From contig VGUH01000004.1 of the NCBI GenBank assembly GCA_016874295.1, positions 1-64,000 on the forward strand: DNA of 64,000 bases, read 5' to 3'. Within the stretch, counting starts at the first letter, position 1. The number at the start of each line of letters is the position of its first letter. The translations under genes were made by a program, and so were the position numbers. This DNA comes from Gammaproteobacteria bacterium (lineage in GTDB: Bacteria > Pseudomonadota > Gammaproteobacteria > Steroidobacterales > Steroidobacteraceae). Positions 42,719-51,184 of the stretch are shown piece by piece. The notes beneath the pieces are model-generated. The model was not told the origin of the DNA. It did not search any database and saw only the letters and a program-made list of their open reading frames with translations.

Positions 42719-42724
42719 ATTATA
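42719..42724 (-). promoter_or_regulatory. Consensus -10 (TATAAT) for acnA
   Basis: A perfect TATAAT on the minus strand lies 24 bases before the acnA ATG and inside the 3' part of mnmA, giving a leader of about 18 bases that contains the GGAGG. No good -35 is seen at 17 bases. Confidence 0.4.
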
Positions 42725-43771
42725 GCGGCCCCGCCGAGGCACTCTTCACCGTCGTAGAAGACGACGTACTGTCCGGGAGCTGCGCCGGCAAGCGGCGCGT
42801 CGAACCGTACGTCGAGTACGCCGTCCGAGTGCGTGACGCGGCACGCGGCGTCAGGCTGGCGGTAACGCAGCTTCATCGTGCAGCAAAAATCCGCGGCAGG
42901 CGGAGCGCCTGCGATCCAGTGTGGCGCGGCCGCGCGGACACCCATGGAGAGCAACGCGGGGTGTTCCGCGCCCTGGACGACGATCAGCACGTTGCGGGCG
43001 AGATCCTTGCCCGCCACGAACCACGGCGCTTCGACTGCGCCCCTGCGGCCGCCGATGCCGAGCCCGCTGCGCTGGCCAAGCGTGTAGCGCTCGAGGCCGC
43101 GGTGGCGGCCGATGACCGCGCCGTCCGGCGTCTCGATCGCGCCGGGGCGGCCCGGCAGCCAGCGACCTACGAAGTCGCCGAACGGCCGCTCGCCGATGAA
43201 GCAGATTCCGGTGGAGTCCCGCTTGTCCGCGACCGGCAGGCCTCGCTCCCGGGCGATGCGCCGGACTTCCGCCTTGCGCAAGCCGCCGACCGGGAACTCT
43301 GCGCTCGCCAGCTGCCCGGCGTCGAGCGCGTGGAGGAAGTAACTCTGGTCTTTGGCCCGGTCGACGCCGCGCAGCAGGCGCCGGCCGTCTTTACGCGCGT
43401 AATGTCCGGTCGCAAAGCGTTCGGCGCCGAGACGCCCGGCGTAGTCGAGCGCGACGCCGAACTTCACCTCGCGATTGCACAGCACGTCCGGATTCGGCGT
43501 GCGGCCGGCTTCGAGCTCGGCCAGGAAGCGCGCGAACACGCGCTCGCGGTACTCGCGGGCGAAGCTCGCCTTGTGCAGCGGAATGCCAAGCTCCTCGCAC
43601 ACGCGACTCGCATCCTGGAAATCGGCGGCCGACGTGCAGTAGCCGTCGTCGTCCTCCGCCCAATTGGCCATGAAGAGAGCCTCGACGTGGTGGCCGGCGT
43701 CCTGCAGGAGCGCAGCCGCGACCGCGGAATCCACGCCCCCCGAAAGTGCGACGACGACGCGTGCCATGACG

Positions 43772-44248
43772 TCAGGCGCGCGCCACGCGCGCGGCAAGGC
43801 CGGGGAGCGGGAGTTGCACAACAATCTCGAGCGGATAGCGCGCGCCGCGCAGGTAGTCCTCGACGCACAGCTGCACCAGCGGACTGCGGTGCTCCGCGGC
43901 CCGCGCGGCGAGTTCGCCCCGGTCCAGCCACAGGGCCTTGAGGATCGCGCGGTCGAGCCGCGAGCCCGCGGCACGCTCTCCGACCTGGCCGGCGAACGCG
44001 ATGCGCAGCACCGTACGTCCGCCCGGGCTCTGCCAGAGGTAGATGCCGATCAGCGACCGCGGCCGGAATTCGCGCCCGGTTTCCTCGCGTGTTTCGCGGA
44101 CCACGGCGTCCAGGATCGACTCTCCGGACTCGACGTGCCCGGCCGGCTGGTTCAGGACGACGCGGCGTGCGGCACGCTCCTGGACGAGCAGGAAGCGCCC
44201 GCTGTCCTCGGCGATTGCCGCGACGGTGAGGTCCACCTTGGAGCTCAT
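43772..44248 (-). CDS. nudJ: Nudix phosphatase NudJ
   Basis: This encodes 158 residues. The Nudix box is exact: Gly37-x5-Glu43-x7-Arg51-Glu52-x2-Glu55-Glu56-x-Gly58 in GHVESGESILDAVVRETREE. NudJ is a thiamine pyrophosphate/nucleoside di- and triphosphate phosphatase and is typically adjacent to mnmA in gammaproteobacteria, as it is here. Confidence 0.9.
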   Translation of the reverse strand: MSSKVDLTVAAIAEDSGRFLLVQERAARRVVLNQPAGHVESGESILDAVVRETREETGREFRPRSLIGIYLWQSPGGRTVLRIAFAGQVGERAAGSRLDRAILKALWLDRGELAARAAEHRSPLVQLCVEDYLRGARYPLEIVVQLPLPGLAARVARA

Positions 44249-44284
44249 GGGGCGATTATAGGGGCACGGAGGGGACGCACCCCT

Positions 44285-44806
44285 TCACGGCTTTGCTCGA
44301 CGTGAGAGGTGCTGCTGGCGCGTCTCGGCTTCCGGCTCGCTGGCGATCCAGATCTCGTCGAAGTAGTTGAGATAACGACGCGCGATGATGGGATCGTTCA
44401 TCTCGAGGATGCCTTCCCAGCGCGAGGCCTGCAGGCGGTACGCCAGCGCGCGATCATCGGCGATCAGGAACGCGGACTGGTAGTCGCGATTCTGCGCCTT
44501 CACGCGGCGGATCTCGATGTGACTCGTTATCCGGCGGGCGAGGTGCACGAACTTGCTGCCCTCGTACATGACCCGCGAGGGATCGGCGAGCAGGACTCGC
44601 ACCTTCGCGTAGCTCTTCGCGAGCACCAGCTTCTTGACGGTTTCGAGGAACTGCGGCTGGTCGTATACCGCGGGCTCGAGGTCCTGGGTGTACATCGTGA
44701 GCAGGCGTCGCGCCGCGAATGCCACCTGCTGGGTGGCACTGCGCGCCTCGTCGAGTGTCGCGATGATCGAGCGCGAGCCGGTCACGTCCTGCCGCTGCGT
44801 CTGCAC
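44285..44806 (-). CDS. Hypothetical protein, DUF7931-like, paired with an acetyltransferase
   Basis: This encodes 173 residues, soluble and mixed alpha/beta. Conserved-looking blocks are RRLLTMYTQDLEPAVYDQPQ, KVRVLLADPSRVMYEGSKFV and NDPIIARRYLNYFDEIW. The middle resembles the phosphodiesterase-like fold where a protein senses its own dispensable state (VLLADPS...HLARRITSHIEIR), without an HKD motif. It is 6 bases after the GNAT gene; the pair is a conserved neighbourhood as I recall it. Function unknown. Confidence 0.7.
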   Translation of the reverse strand: MQTQRQDVTGSRSIIATLDEARSATQQVAFAARRLLTMYTQDLEPAVYDQPQFLETVKKLVLAKSYAKVRVLLADPSRVMYEGSKFVHLARRITSHIEIRRVKAQNRDYQSAFLIADDRALAYRLQASRWEGILEMNDPIIARRYLNYFDEIWIASEPEAETRQQHLSRRAKP

Positions 44807-44812
44807 TGAATC

Positions 44813-45244
44813 TCACTCCAGGACGAGCGACATCCTCACGTGCGGAATGCCGGCCTCGTCGAACGCCTCGCGCTTGCGCGAGAAGCCCAGCCTCTCGTAG
44901 AAGGGCACGGCCTGCACTTGCGCGTGCAGGCAGGGTTCGCGGTTGCCCAGGCGGCGCGCTTCCCGGAGCAGGCAGCGCAGGATCTCTGTGCCGATTCCCC
45001 GGCCGCGCAGCCCGGACATGACCGCGATGCGGCTGATCTTACCGGCGCGGTTCAGGCGCCCGGTGCCAACTGGGTCACGGTTCAGGACCGCGAGCACGTG
45101 GACGCTGGTCGCATCCTCGCCGTCCCACTCGTCGGATTCAGGGATTCCCTGCTCGCGGACGAACACTTCGCGGCGGATCCGCTCGATGATCGCCCGGTCT
45201 GCGTTCCAGTCCGCGCGCACACATTCTATCCGTGCCTGCGCCAC
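44813..45244 (-). CDS. GNAT family N-acetyltransferase
   Basis: This encodes 143 residues from the GTG at 45244; longer upstream frames run into purB and lack family similarity. The acetyl-CoA motif A is ISRIAVMSGLRGRGIGTEIL and motif B is LHAQVQAVPFYERLGFSRK. The N-terminal FVREQGIPESDEWDG matches the ElaA/YjcF branch. The substrate is unknown. It sits between purB (10 bases) and the DUF7931-like gene. Confidence 0.85.
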   Translation of the reverse strand: MAQARIECVRADWNADRAIIERIRREVFVREQGIPESDEWDGEDATSVHVLAVLNRDPVGTGRLNRAGKISRIAVMSGLRGRGIGTEILRCLLREARRLGNREPCLHAQVQAVPFYERLGFSRKREAFDEAGIPHVRMSLVLE

Positions 45245-45254
45245 GGGAGCCGCG

Positions 45255-46622
45255 TCACAGGTCGCGCGCGAGCGCCTCGGCGAGTCCTGTGTACGCCGCG
45301 GGAACCAGCGACTCGAGTCGCCGTCTGGCATCCTCCGGCAGGCCGAGCGTCGCCACGAAAGCGCGCAGTTCCTGCGCGCCGACACCGCGCCCGCGCGTGT
45401 ACTTCTTGAGGCGCTCGTACGCGTCCGCGCCACCGTGCGCGCGCAGCACGCTCTGGATCGCCTCGGCGAGCACTTCCCAATGGCCGTCGAGATCGGCGGC
45501 CATGCGCGCCGCGTCCGGCTCGATGCGAGCGAGGCCCGCGTGCGCCGATCGCCACGCGAGCGACGCGTGTCCGAAGGCGGCGCCGAGGTTGCGCATCACC
45601 GTCGAATCCGTGAGGTCGCGCTGCCAGCGCGAGACCGGCAGCTTGTCCGAGAAGTGGCGCAGCATCGCGTTGGCAAGGCCCGCGTTGCCCTCGGCATTCT
45701 CGAACGCGATGGGGTTGATCTTGTGCGGCATCGTCGACGAGCCGACCTCGCCCGCAACAGCCTTCTGCGCGAAGTAGCCGAGTGAGACGTAGCCCCAGAG
45801 GTCGCGGCACAGGTCGACCAGTATGGTGTTGGCGCGCGCGAGGGCGTCGCAGTATTCCGCGATCCAGTCGTGCGGCTCGATCTGCGTCGTGTGCTCGTTC
45901 GGCACGAGCCCGAGCCGGGCGACGAACGCACGCGATTCCGCGCGCCAGTCGAGCGCCGGAAAGGCGGCGAGATGGGCGTTGAAGTTGCCGACCGCGCCGT
46001 TGAACTTGCCGAGGATCTCCACGCGCCCGAACACGGCCGCCGCACGGCGCAGGCGCGCGGCGAAGTTGGCGGCCTCCTTGCCGAGCGTCGTCGGCGAGGC
46101 TGGCTGACCATGCGTTCGCGACAGCATCGGCAGAGCGGCATGCCTGGCCGCGAGCCCAGCCAGTGCGCCCCCGAGCGCGCCGATAGCGGGCAACAGCACG
46201 CGCTCGCGCGCCTCGGCCAGCGTCAATGCGTAGGCGAGGTTGTTGATGTCCTCGGAAGTGCAGCCGAAGTGCACGAACTCGAGCTGGGCGGGCGTCGCCC
46301 CGGCGGCGGCGAGCTCTTCGCGCAGCCAGTATTCGACCGCCTTCACGTCATGGTTGGTCCGGCGCTCGATCTCCTTGACCCGCGCGATGCCGGCCGGGTC
46401 CGCGCCGGCCGCCAGCGAGTCGAGGCGCGCGGCCACGCCGGCCGCAAGTCCGGCAAGCGCAGGAAAGCGGCCGGAGTTCGCCATGTGGGAGAACCATGCG
46501 ACCTCCACGCGCACCCGGTGCGCGATCAGTGCGCCCTCGCTGAACAGCGTGGCGAGGTCCGCGCATTTGTCGGCATAGCGGCCATCGAGCGGCGAGAGCG
46601 CGTGCAGGTGGGAGTCGGTCAT
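45255..46622 (-). CDS. purB: Adenylosuccinate lyase
   Basis: This encodes 455 residues from the ATG at 46622 (MTDSHLHALSPLDGRYADK). The fumarase-superfamily signature is GSSTMPHKINPIAFENAEGN; the catalytic regions LEFVHFGCTSEDINNLAYAL and MLSRTHGQPASPTTLGKE are present. It cleaves SAICAR and adenylosuccinate in purine synthesis. It is divergent from fumC across 29 bases. Its length matches the E. coli-type enzyme. Confidence 0.96.
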   Translation of the reverse strand: MTDSHLHALSPLDGRYADKCADLATLFSEGALIAHRVRVEVAWFSHMANSGRFPALAGLAAGVAARLDSLAAGADPAGIARVKEIERRTNHDVKAVEYWLREELAAAGATPAQLEFVHFGCTSEDINNLAYALTLAEARERVLLPAIGALGGALAGLAARHAALPMLSRTHGQPASPTTLGKEAANFAARLRRAAAVFGRVEILGKFNGAVGNFNAHLAAFPALDWRAESRAFVARLGLVPNEHTTQIEPHDWIAEYCDALARANTILVDLCRDLWGYVSLGYFAQKAVAGEVGSSTMPHKINPIAFENAEGNAGLANAMLRHFSDKLPVSRWQRDLTDSTVMRNLGAAFGHASLAWRSAHAGLARIEPDAARMAADLDGHWEVLAEAIQSVLRAHGGADAYERLKKYTRGRGVGAQELRAFVATLGLPEDARRRLESLVPAAYTGLAEALARDL

Positions 46623-46641
46623 GAGCCCGGGGCGCGAGTGA

Positions 46642-46647
46642 TAGAAT
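46642..46647 (+). promoter_or_regulatory. -10 element of fumC
   Basis: TAGAAT stands 4 bases before the ATG at 46652 and 13 before the GTG at 46661. If it is used, the transcript starts near 46654 and the GTG is the likelier start. The opposite strand offers TATTCT 20 bases before purB. Confidence 0.35.
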
Positions 46648-46651
46648 ACAT

Positions 46652-48049
46652 ATGTTACCCGTGAGCGCCCAGGACCGCATCGAAAAGGACAGCCTCGGCG
46701 AAGTCCGCGTCGCCGCAAGGGCGCTATGGGGCGCGCAGACGCAGCGTGCGCTGGACAATGTCCGCATCGGCCGCGCCCGCATGCCGGCGAATCTCGTGCA
46801 CGCGATCGGGCTCGTCAAGTGGGCCGCGGCCGAGACCAACGGCGAGCTTGGCGAGCTGCCTGCACCGCTAGCCGCGGCGATTTCCGCCGCCGCCCTCGAG
46901 GTCGTCGAAGGGCGCCACGACGGGCATTTCCCGCTCGGCGTCATGCAGACCGGCTCCGGCACCAGCACCCACATGAACGTCAACGAGGTCGTGGCACGCC
47001 TTGCGACAGAGCGGCTCGGCGAGCGCGTACATCCCAACGACCACGTCAATCGCGGTCAGAGCAGCAATGACGTGATCCCGACGGCTCTCCACGTCGCCGC
47101 CGCCCTGGCGGTGCGCAACGATCTCCTGCCGGCCCTTGGGCAGCTCGAATCCGCGATCGGCGCCAGGGCCGAGGCGGCGCGCGGGCAAGTCAAGGTCGGG
47201 CGCACCCACCTGATGGACGCGCTGCCCGTCACGGTCGGCCAGGAAATGGGCGCATGGCGTTCCCAGGTGAGCGATGCCGCCGCACGCATCGAAGCTGCGC
47301 GGGTCCGGCTGCACCGTCTTGCACTCGGCGGGACGGCGGTCGGCACCGGAGCCAACGCACACCCCGGGTTCGCGGCGCGCGCGATCGCCCGCCTGGCGTC
47401 GCGGACCGGGATCGGGTTCGTCGCCGCGCCGGACCGCTTCGCCGTCATGGCCGGCCAGGATGCGGCCGTGGAATTGTCCGCGGCCCTGCGCGGCGCGGCC
47501 GTCGTGCTGCTGAAGGTTGCCAACGATCTGCGCTGGATGAACTCGGGGCCGCTCGCCGGCCTGGGCGAGATATCGCTGCCGGCACTGCAGCCGGGCTCGA
47601 GCATCATGCCGGCCAAGGTCAATCCGGTCATACCGGAGGCGGTCGCCATGGCCGCGACCCAGGTGATGGCTCACGACGCTGCCGTGGGCATGGCGGGTGC
47701 GTCGGGCAATTTCCAGCTCAACGTGATGCTGCCGCTGATCGCGCACGCACTCGACGAAAGCATCGCGCTGGTTGCCGACTCCGCGAATGCGCTCGCAGCG
47801 CGCGTGATCCCCGGGCTCGTCGTGCATGCGGGGCGGATCTCCGAGTCGCTTGCGCGCAACCCGATGCTGCTCACCGCGCTCGCGCCGCGCATCGGCTACG
47901 ACCGCGCGGCGCGGATCGCGCAGCGCGCGGCCGCCGAGTCGCGGCCGATCGTCGACGTCGCGGTCGAGGAGACCTGTCTGCCCCGGGAGGAGCTCGGGCG
48001 GCTCCTGGATCCGGCGCGGCTGGTGCGCGGCGATGACCGGGACCCGTGA
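46652..48049 (+). CDS. fumC: Class II fumarate hydratase
   Basis: This encodes 465 residues from ATG 46652, or 462 from GTG 46661 (MSAQDRIEKDSLGEV). Superfamily blocks are MQTGSGTSTHMNVNEVVA, NDHVNRGQSSNDVIPTALHV, KVGRTHLMDALPVTVGQE and GSSIMPAKVNPVIPEA. The QTGSGT motif and the ASGNFQLN block favour fumarase, while MPAKVNPV is also seen in aspartases, so a small doubt about the reaction remains. It is oxygen-stable and iron-free. It overlaps nudL by 4 bases. Confidence 0.9.
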   Translation: MLPVSAQDRIEKDSLGEVRVAARALWGAQTQRALDNVRIGRARMPANLVHAIGLVKWAAAETNGELGELPAPLAAAISAAALEVVEGRHDGHFPLGVMQTGSGTSTHMNVNEVVARLATERLGERVHPNDHVNRGQSSNDVIPTALHVAAALAVRNDLLPALGQLESAIGARAEAARGQVKVGRTHLMDALPVTVGQEMGAWRSQVSDAAARIEAARVRLHRLALGGTAVGTGANAHPGFAARAIARLASRTGIGFVAAPDRFAVMAGQDAAVELSAALRGAAVVLLKVANDLRWMNSGPLAGLGEISLPALQPGSSIMPAKVNPVIPEAVAMAATQVMAHDAAVGMAGASGNFQLNVMLPLIAHALDESIALVADSANALAARVIPGLVVHAGRISESLARNPMLLTALAPRIGYDRAARIAQRAAAESRPIVDVAVEETCLPREELGRLLDPARLVRGDDRDP

Positions 48050-48717
48050 GCGCCGCGGACCCGCTGGAACTGCACCGCCTGCCGACCGCGATGCTGCGGT
48101 CGGAGCTTCGCGCGCGCCTGGCGGCCTGCACGGCGGGCGGCGCACCGCGCATCTCGCATTACGCGGGCGCCACGCCGCGTCGGCTCGCGGCGCTGATGAC
48201 GGAAGCGGCGACGCGCGCGGCGGTGCTCGTGCCGATCGTGGATCGCGGCGAGGAACTGACCGTGCTCCTGACACTGCGCGCCGCGGATCTGAAGCAGCAC
48301 GCCGGACAGATCTCTTTTCCCGGCGGGCGCCTGGAGGCGGGCGATGCGAACGCAACCGCGGCCGCGCTGCGCGAGGCGCGCGAGGAGATCGGGCTTGACC
48401 GCGAGTTCGTGGAAGTTCTCGGCCAGCTTCCGGACCACGCGGTCGTCAGTGGCTATCGCGTGACGCCTGTCGTCGCGCTCGTGCGGCCGGGATTCTCGCT
48501 GCTGCTCGATCCAACCGAGGTCGCCGGCACGTTCGAGGCGCCGCTCCGCCACCTGCTGGACCCGGCGACCCGCACCCGGCGACGGCGCAGCTTTGCGGGT
48601 GTGCAAATCGAGTTCCTCGACCTGCCCTGGGGCCAGTTCAACATCTGGGGGGCGACGGCCGGGATGCTGTTCACGCTGCGCGACGTGCTCGGCGGAGCGC
48701 CATCTCATGGCGATTGA
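48046..48717 (+). CDS. nudL: CoA pyrophosphatase NudL-like Nudix hydrolase
   Basis: This encodes 223 residues with a GTG start overlapping fumC. The NuCoA motif LRAADLKQHAGQISFPGG runs directly into the Nudix box GGRLEAGDANATAAALREAR ending EEIGL. It is predicted to cleave CoA and its oxidised forms to phosphopantetheine and 3',5'-ADP. It overlaps the mazG start by 11 bases. Confidence 0.88.
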   Translation: MSAADPLELHRLPTAMLRSELRARLAACTAGGAPRISHYAGATPRRLAALMTEAATRAAVLVPIVDRGEELTVLLTLRAADLKQHAGQISFPGGRLEAGDANATAAALREAREEIGLDREFVEVLGQLPDHAVVSGYRVTPVVALVRPGFSLLLDPTEVAGTFEAPLRHLLDPATRTRRRRSFAGVQIEFLDLPWGQFNIWGATAGMLFTLRDVLGGAPSHGD

Positions 48718-49484
48718 GCGCCTGCTCGGGATCATGACCCGCCTGCGTGACCCCGCTCGCGGATGCCCCTGGGATCTCGAGCAGGATTTCCGCTCGATCG
48801 CGCCGCACACGATCGAGGAGGCCTACGAGGTGGCTGACGCGATCGAGCGCGAGGATCTCGGGGCGCTGCGCGACGAACTCGGAGACCTGCTGTTCCAGGT
48901 CGCGTTCCATGCGCGCCTCGCCCACGAGCGCGGCGCATTCGCGTTCGACGACGTGGTGGACGCGATCTGCGACAAGCTGGTGCGCCGCCATCCGCACGTG
49001 TTCGGCGACGCCGTCGTTGCCGATGCTGCTGACCAGACCCGTGCCTGGGAGCGCATGAAGCACGAAGAGCGCGCCGCACGCGGTGTGCAGGGCGCGCTCG
49101 CGGACGTGCCGGCGGGTCTGCCGGCGCTGACCCGCGCCCGCAAGCTCGGCCGGCGCGCGGCGGATGCCGGCTTCGACTGGCCGGACGCCGCGGGGCCCCG
49201 CGCCAAGGTCGATGAGGAGCTGGCCGAACTCGATCGCGCGGTTGCGACCGGCGATACCGCGGCGCGGGATGCCGAGCTCGGTGACCTTCTGTTCTCGGTC
49301 CTGAACCTGGCAAGGCATCTGGAGGTGGATCCGGAATCGGCCCCTGCGCCGGGCCAACGACCGGTTCGCGCGCCGCTACCGGCACGTGGAGCTCGAGCTC
49401 GCGCGGCTCGGGCAGCCGGCTTCGGGGGCGCCCGCCGCATTGCTCGACCGCCTGTGGGCGGAGGCCAAGGCCGAATACCCCTGA
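48707..49484 (+). pseudogene. mazG: Nucleoside triphosphate pyrophosphohydrolase MazG, +1 frameshift near the 3' end
   Basis: The ATG at 48707 opens LLGIMTRLRDPARGCPWDLE and the first MazG repeat (IEEAYEVADAIEREDLGALRD...LGDLLFQVAFHA). A second repeat follows (VDEELAELDRAV...AELGDLLFSVLNLARHL). After DPESA the frame shifts: deleting one C of the CCCC run at 49341-49344 restores ALRRANDRFARRYRHVELE and a normal end LLDRLWAEAKAEYP with TGA at 49482. Unrepaired, the protein gains a 50-residue arginine-rich tail ending at 49534. Both MazG domains precede the lesion, so activity might survive. Confidence 0.82.
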
Positions 49485-49565
49485 TTCAGCGGTCGCCCGG
49501 GCCGTTCAGGAGGCATTCACTTGCGCCCCCCTAGATTGGCGCCGTGCCATTCAAGGAGGCGCACC

Positions 49566-50129
49566 ATGAAACCCTCGATTCGGTCACTCGCGGCGGCTGC
49601 CGGGCTCGTCCTGGCGTCAGGTGCGGCATTCGCCGATGGGCCCATTGTCGGGACTGCGGGCGGGTACGACGACACGGACTTCGCCGACGTCGTGCGCGTG
49701 GAGCCACTGCGGCGTCAGGTCCGGGTCAGTGAACCGGTCCGGGAGTGCTGGCGGGAAACGAGCTACGCTTCCGAGGGCCCCTTTTCGTACAACCACATCG
49801 GCGGCACGCTGCTCGGCAGCGCGCTTGGCGTGGCGCTTGGGAACCAGATCGGGCACGGGCGCGGCAAGGACGTTGCACGCGTGGCCGGCGCGCTGGTCGG
49901 CGGCGCCATCGGCCACAACGTGTCGGTGGACCGGCAGCGCCAGCTGGGCGGGGCGCGTGGGCAGACCCATGAGTGCTGCGACGTGCGCTACCGCGATCGC
50001 TACGAGGAGCGCATCGACGGTTACGAGGTCACCTATGCCTATGCCGGGCGCGAGTACGTGACCCGCATGCCGTATGACCCCGGCGAGCGCATCCGCGTCC
50101 GCGTGGACGTCAGCCCCGCCGACGGCTGA
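49566..50129 (+). CDS. Glycine-zipper 2TM-domain outer-membrane-associated protein
   Basis: This encodes 187 residues with AAGGAGG 8 bases before the ATG. The signal peptide is cleaved after GAAFA (about residue 23). The glycine zipper spans about 77-115: GGTLLGSALGVALGNQIGHG and ALVGGAIGHN. A cysteine pair HECCDV and a basic C-terminal domain (YAYAGREYVTRMPYDPGERI) follow. Relatives are surface antigens or SlyB-like stabilisers of the outer membrane. Monocistronic, with a hairpin at 50140. Confidence 0.78.
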   Translation: MKPSIRSLAAAAGLVLASGAAFADGPIVGTAGGYDDTDFADVVRVEPLRRQVRVSEPVRECWRETSYASEGPFSYNHIGGTLLGSALGVALGNQIGHGRGKDVARVAGALVGGAIGHNVSVDRQRQLGGARGQTHECCDVRYRDRYEERIDGYEVTYAYAGREYVTRMPYDPGERIRVRVDVSPADG

Positions 50130-50139
50130 CGCGACCGGT

Positions 50140-50162
50140 CCGGGCCGCGTCCTGCGGCCCGG
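50140..50162 (+). terminator. Possible terminator hairpin
   Basis: CCGGGCCGC (50140-50148) and GCGGCCCGG (50154-50162) form a 9-bp perfect stem with a 5-base loop, 10 bases after the stop of the glycine-zipper gene. The T-tract is poor (CTTCCTCT), so intrinsic termination is uncertain. Confidence 0.35.
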
Positions 50163-50176
50163 GCCCGCGCTTCCTC

Positions 50177-50182
50177 TAGAAT
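50177..50182 (+). promoter_or_regulatory. -10 element 6 bases before the PepSY gene
   Basis: TAGAAT ends 6 bases before the ATG at 50189, which fits a leaderless transcript for the PepSY/two-component operon. There is no ribosome-binding site in the gap. Confidence 0.4.
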
Positions 50183-50188
50183 GTCGGC

Positions 50189-50491
50189 ATGACGTTGCAC
50201 TGCAAGCTTCCCGTCGCGGCGCTCCTGCTGGCGCTCGCGGCGGCCTTCGGGCCGACGACAGACGCCGCCGCAGGCAACGGTCACCGCGACGGCGACACAA
50301 GGCAGGAGAGCAAGCGGGCGATCTCGCTGGACGAAGCCGTCGCCCGCGCCGAGCGGCGCTACAGGGCGCGTGCAGTACGCGCCGAAGAGAAGCGCCACGG
50401 CGACCGCATCGAGTACCGGATCCGGCTGCTCGCCGATGACGGACGCGTGTTCCAGGTGCGCATCGACGCAACCACCGGCCGCGAAGACTGA
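50189..50491 (+). CDS. PepSY-domain periplasmic protein
   Basis: This encodes 100 residues: a signal peptide (KLPVAALLLALAAAFGP, cleaved about 27), a short charged linker, and one PepSY domain (ISLDEAVARAERRYRARAVR...RIRLLADDGRVFQVRIDATTG). PepSY proteins next to PhoP/PhoQ-like systems are thought to modulate sensor signalling or periplasmic proteases. It is 19 bases before the response regulator. Confidence 0.85.
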   Translation: MTLHCKLPVAALLLALAAAFGPTTDAAAGNGHRDGDTRQESKRAISLDEAVARAERRYRARAVRAEEKRHGDRIEYRIRLLADDGRVFQVRIDATTGRED

Positions 50492-50510
50492 GACCGCGGG
50501 AGAGCCTGTC

Positions 50511-51182
50511 ATGCGCCTCCTCGTGCTGGAAGACGAGCCTGCGCTGCGCGAGACCCTCGCGCAGCAATTCCGGGACGCAGGCTTTGCGGTCGACCTCGCG
50601 GCAGACGGGGTGGAAGGCGAGTTCGCCGGCCGTGAATACCCGGTCGACGTCGCGGTCGTGGATCTCGGCCTGCCTGGCCGGTCCGGGCTCGACGCGATCC
50701 GCGCCTGGCGCAAGGCCGGCCGGACGTTTCCCGTGCTGATCCTCACCGCGCGCGACAGCTGGCAGGAAAAGGTCACCGGTCTCGACGCCGGAGCGGACGA
50801 CTACGTCACCAAGCCGTTCCGCTTCGAGGAAGTGCTGGCGCGCGTGCAGGCGCTGCTGCGCCGTTCCGGCGGCTGGTCGCAGCCGCTCATCACCTGCGGC
50901 GCCGTCGAGCTCGATACCCGCGCTCAGCAGGTGCGGGTCGCGGGTGAGCCGGTCGAGCTCACCGCGTTCGAGTACCGCCTGCTCGAGTACCTGATGCTGC
51001 GCGCCGGCCAAGTGGTCTCGAAGGCCGAGCTCACCGAGAAACTCTACGAGCAGGATTTCGAACGCGACAGCAATACCATCGAGGTCTTCATCGGCCGGCT
51101 GCGGCGCAAGCTCGACCCGGACAATCGTCACCAGCCGATCGAGACGCTGCGGGGCCGCGGCTACCGGGTCGCGCGCACCTGA
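50511..51182 (+). CDS. OmpR/PhoP-family response regulator
   Basis: This encodes 223 residues. The receiver domain has the acidic pocket LEDEP, phosphoacceptor Asp51 (AVVDLGLPG), the switch Thr in LILTARD and Lys in YVTKPF. The C-terminal winged helix (about 128-222, LTAFEYRLLEYLMLRAGQVV, IEVFIGRLRRKL, ETLRGRGYRV) is OmpR-type. It is closest in style to PhoP/QseB. It is 2 bases before the kinase gene. Confidence 0.93.
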   Translation: MRLLVLEDEPALRETLAQQFRDAGFAVDLAADGVEGEFAGREYPVDVAVVDLGLPGRSGLDAIRAWRKAGRTFPVLILTARDSWQEKVTGLDAGADDYVTKPFRFEEVLARVQALLRRSGGWSQPLITCGAVELDTRAQQVRVAGEPVELTAFEYRLLEYLMLRAGQVVSKAELTEKLYEQDFERDSNTIEVFIGRLRRKLDPDNRHQPIETLRGRGYRVART

Positions 51183-51184
51183 CC

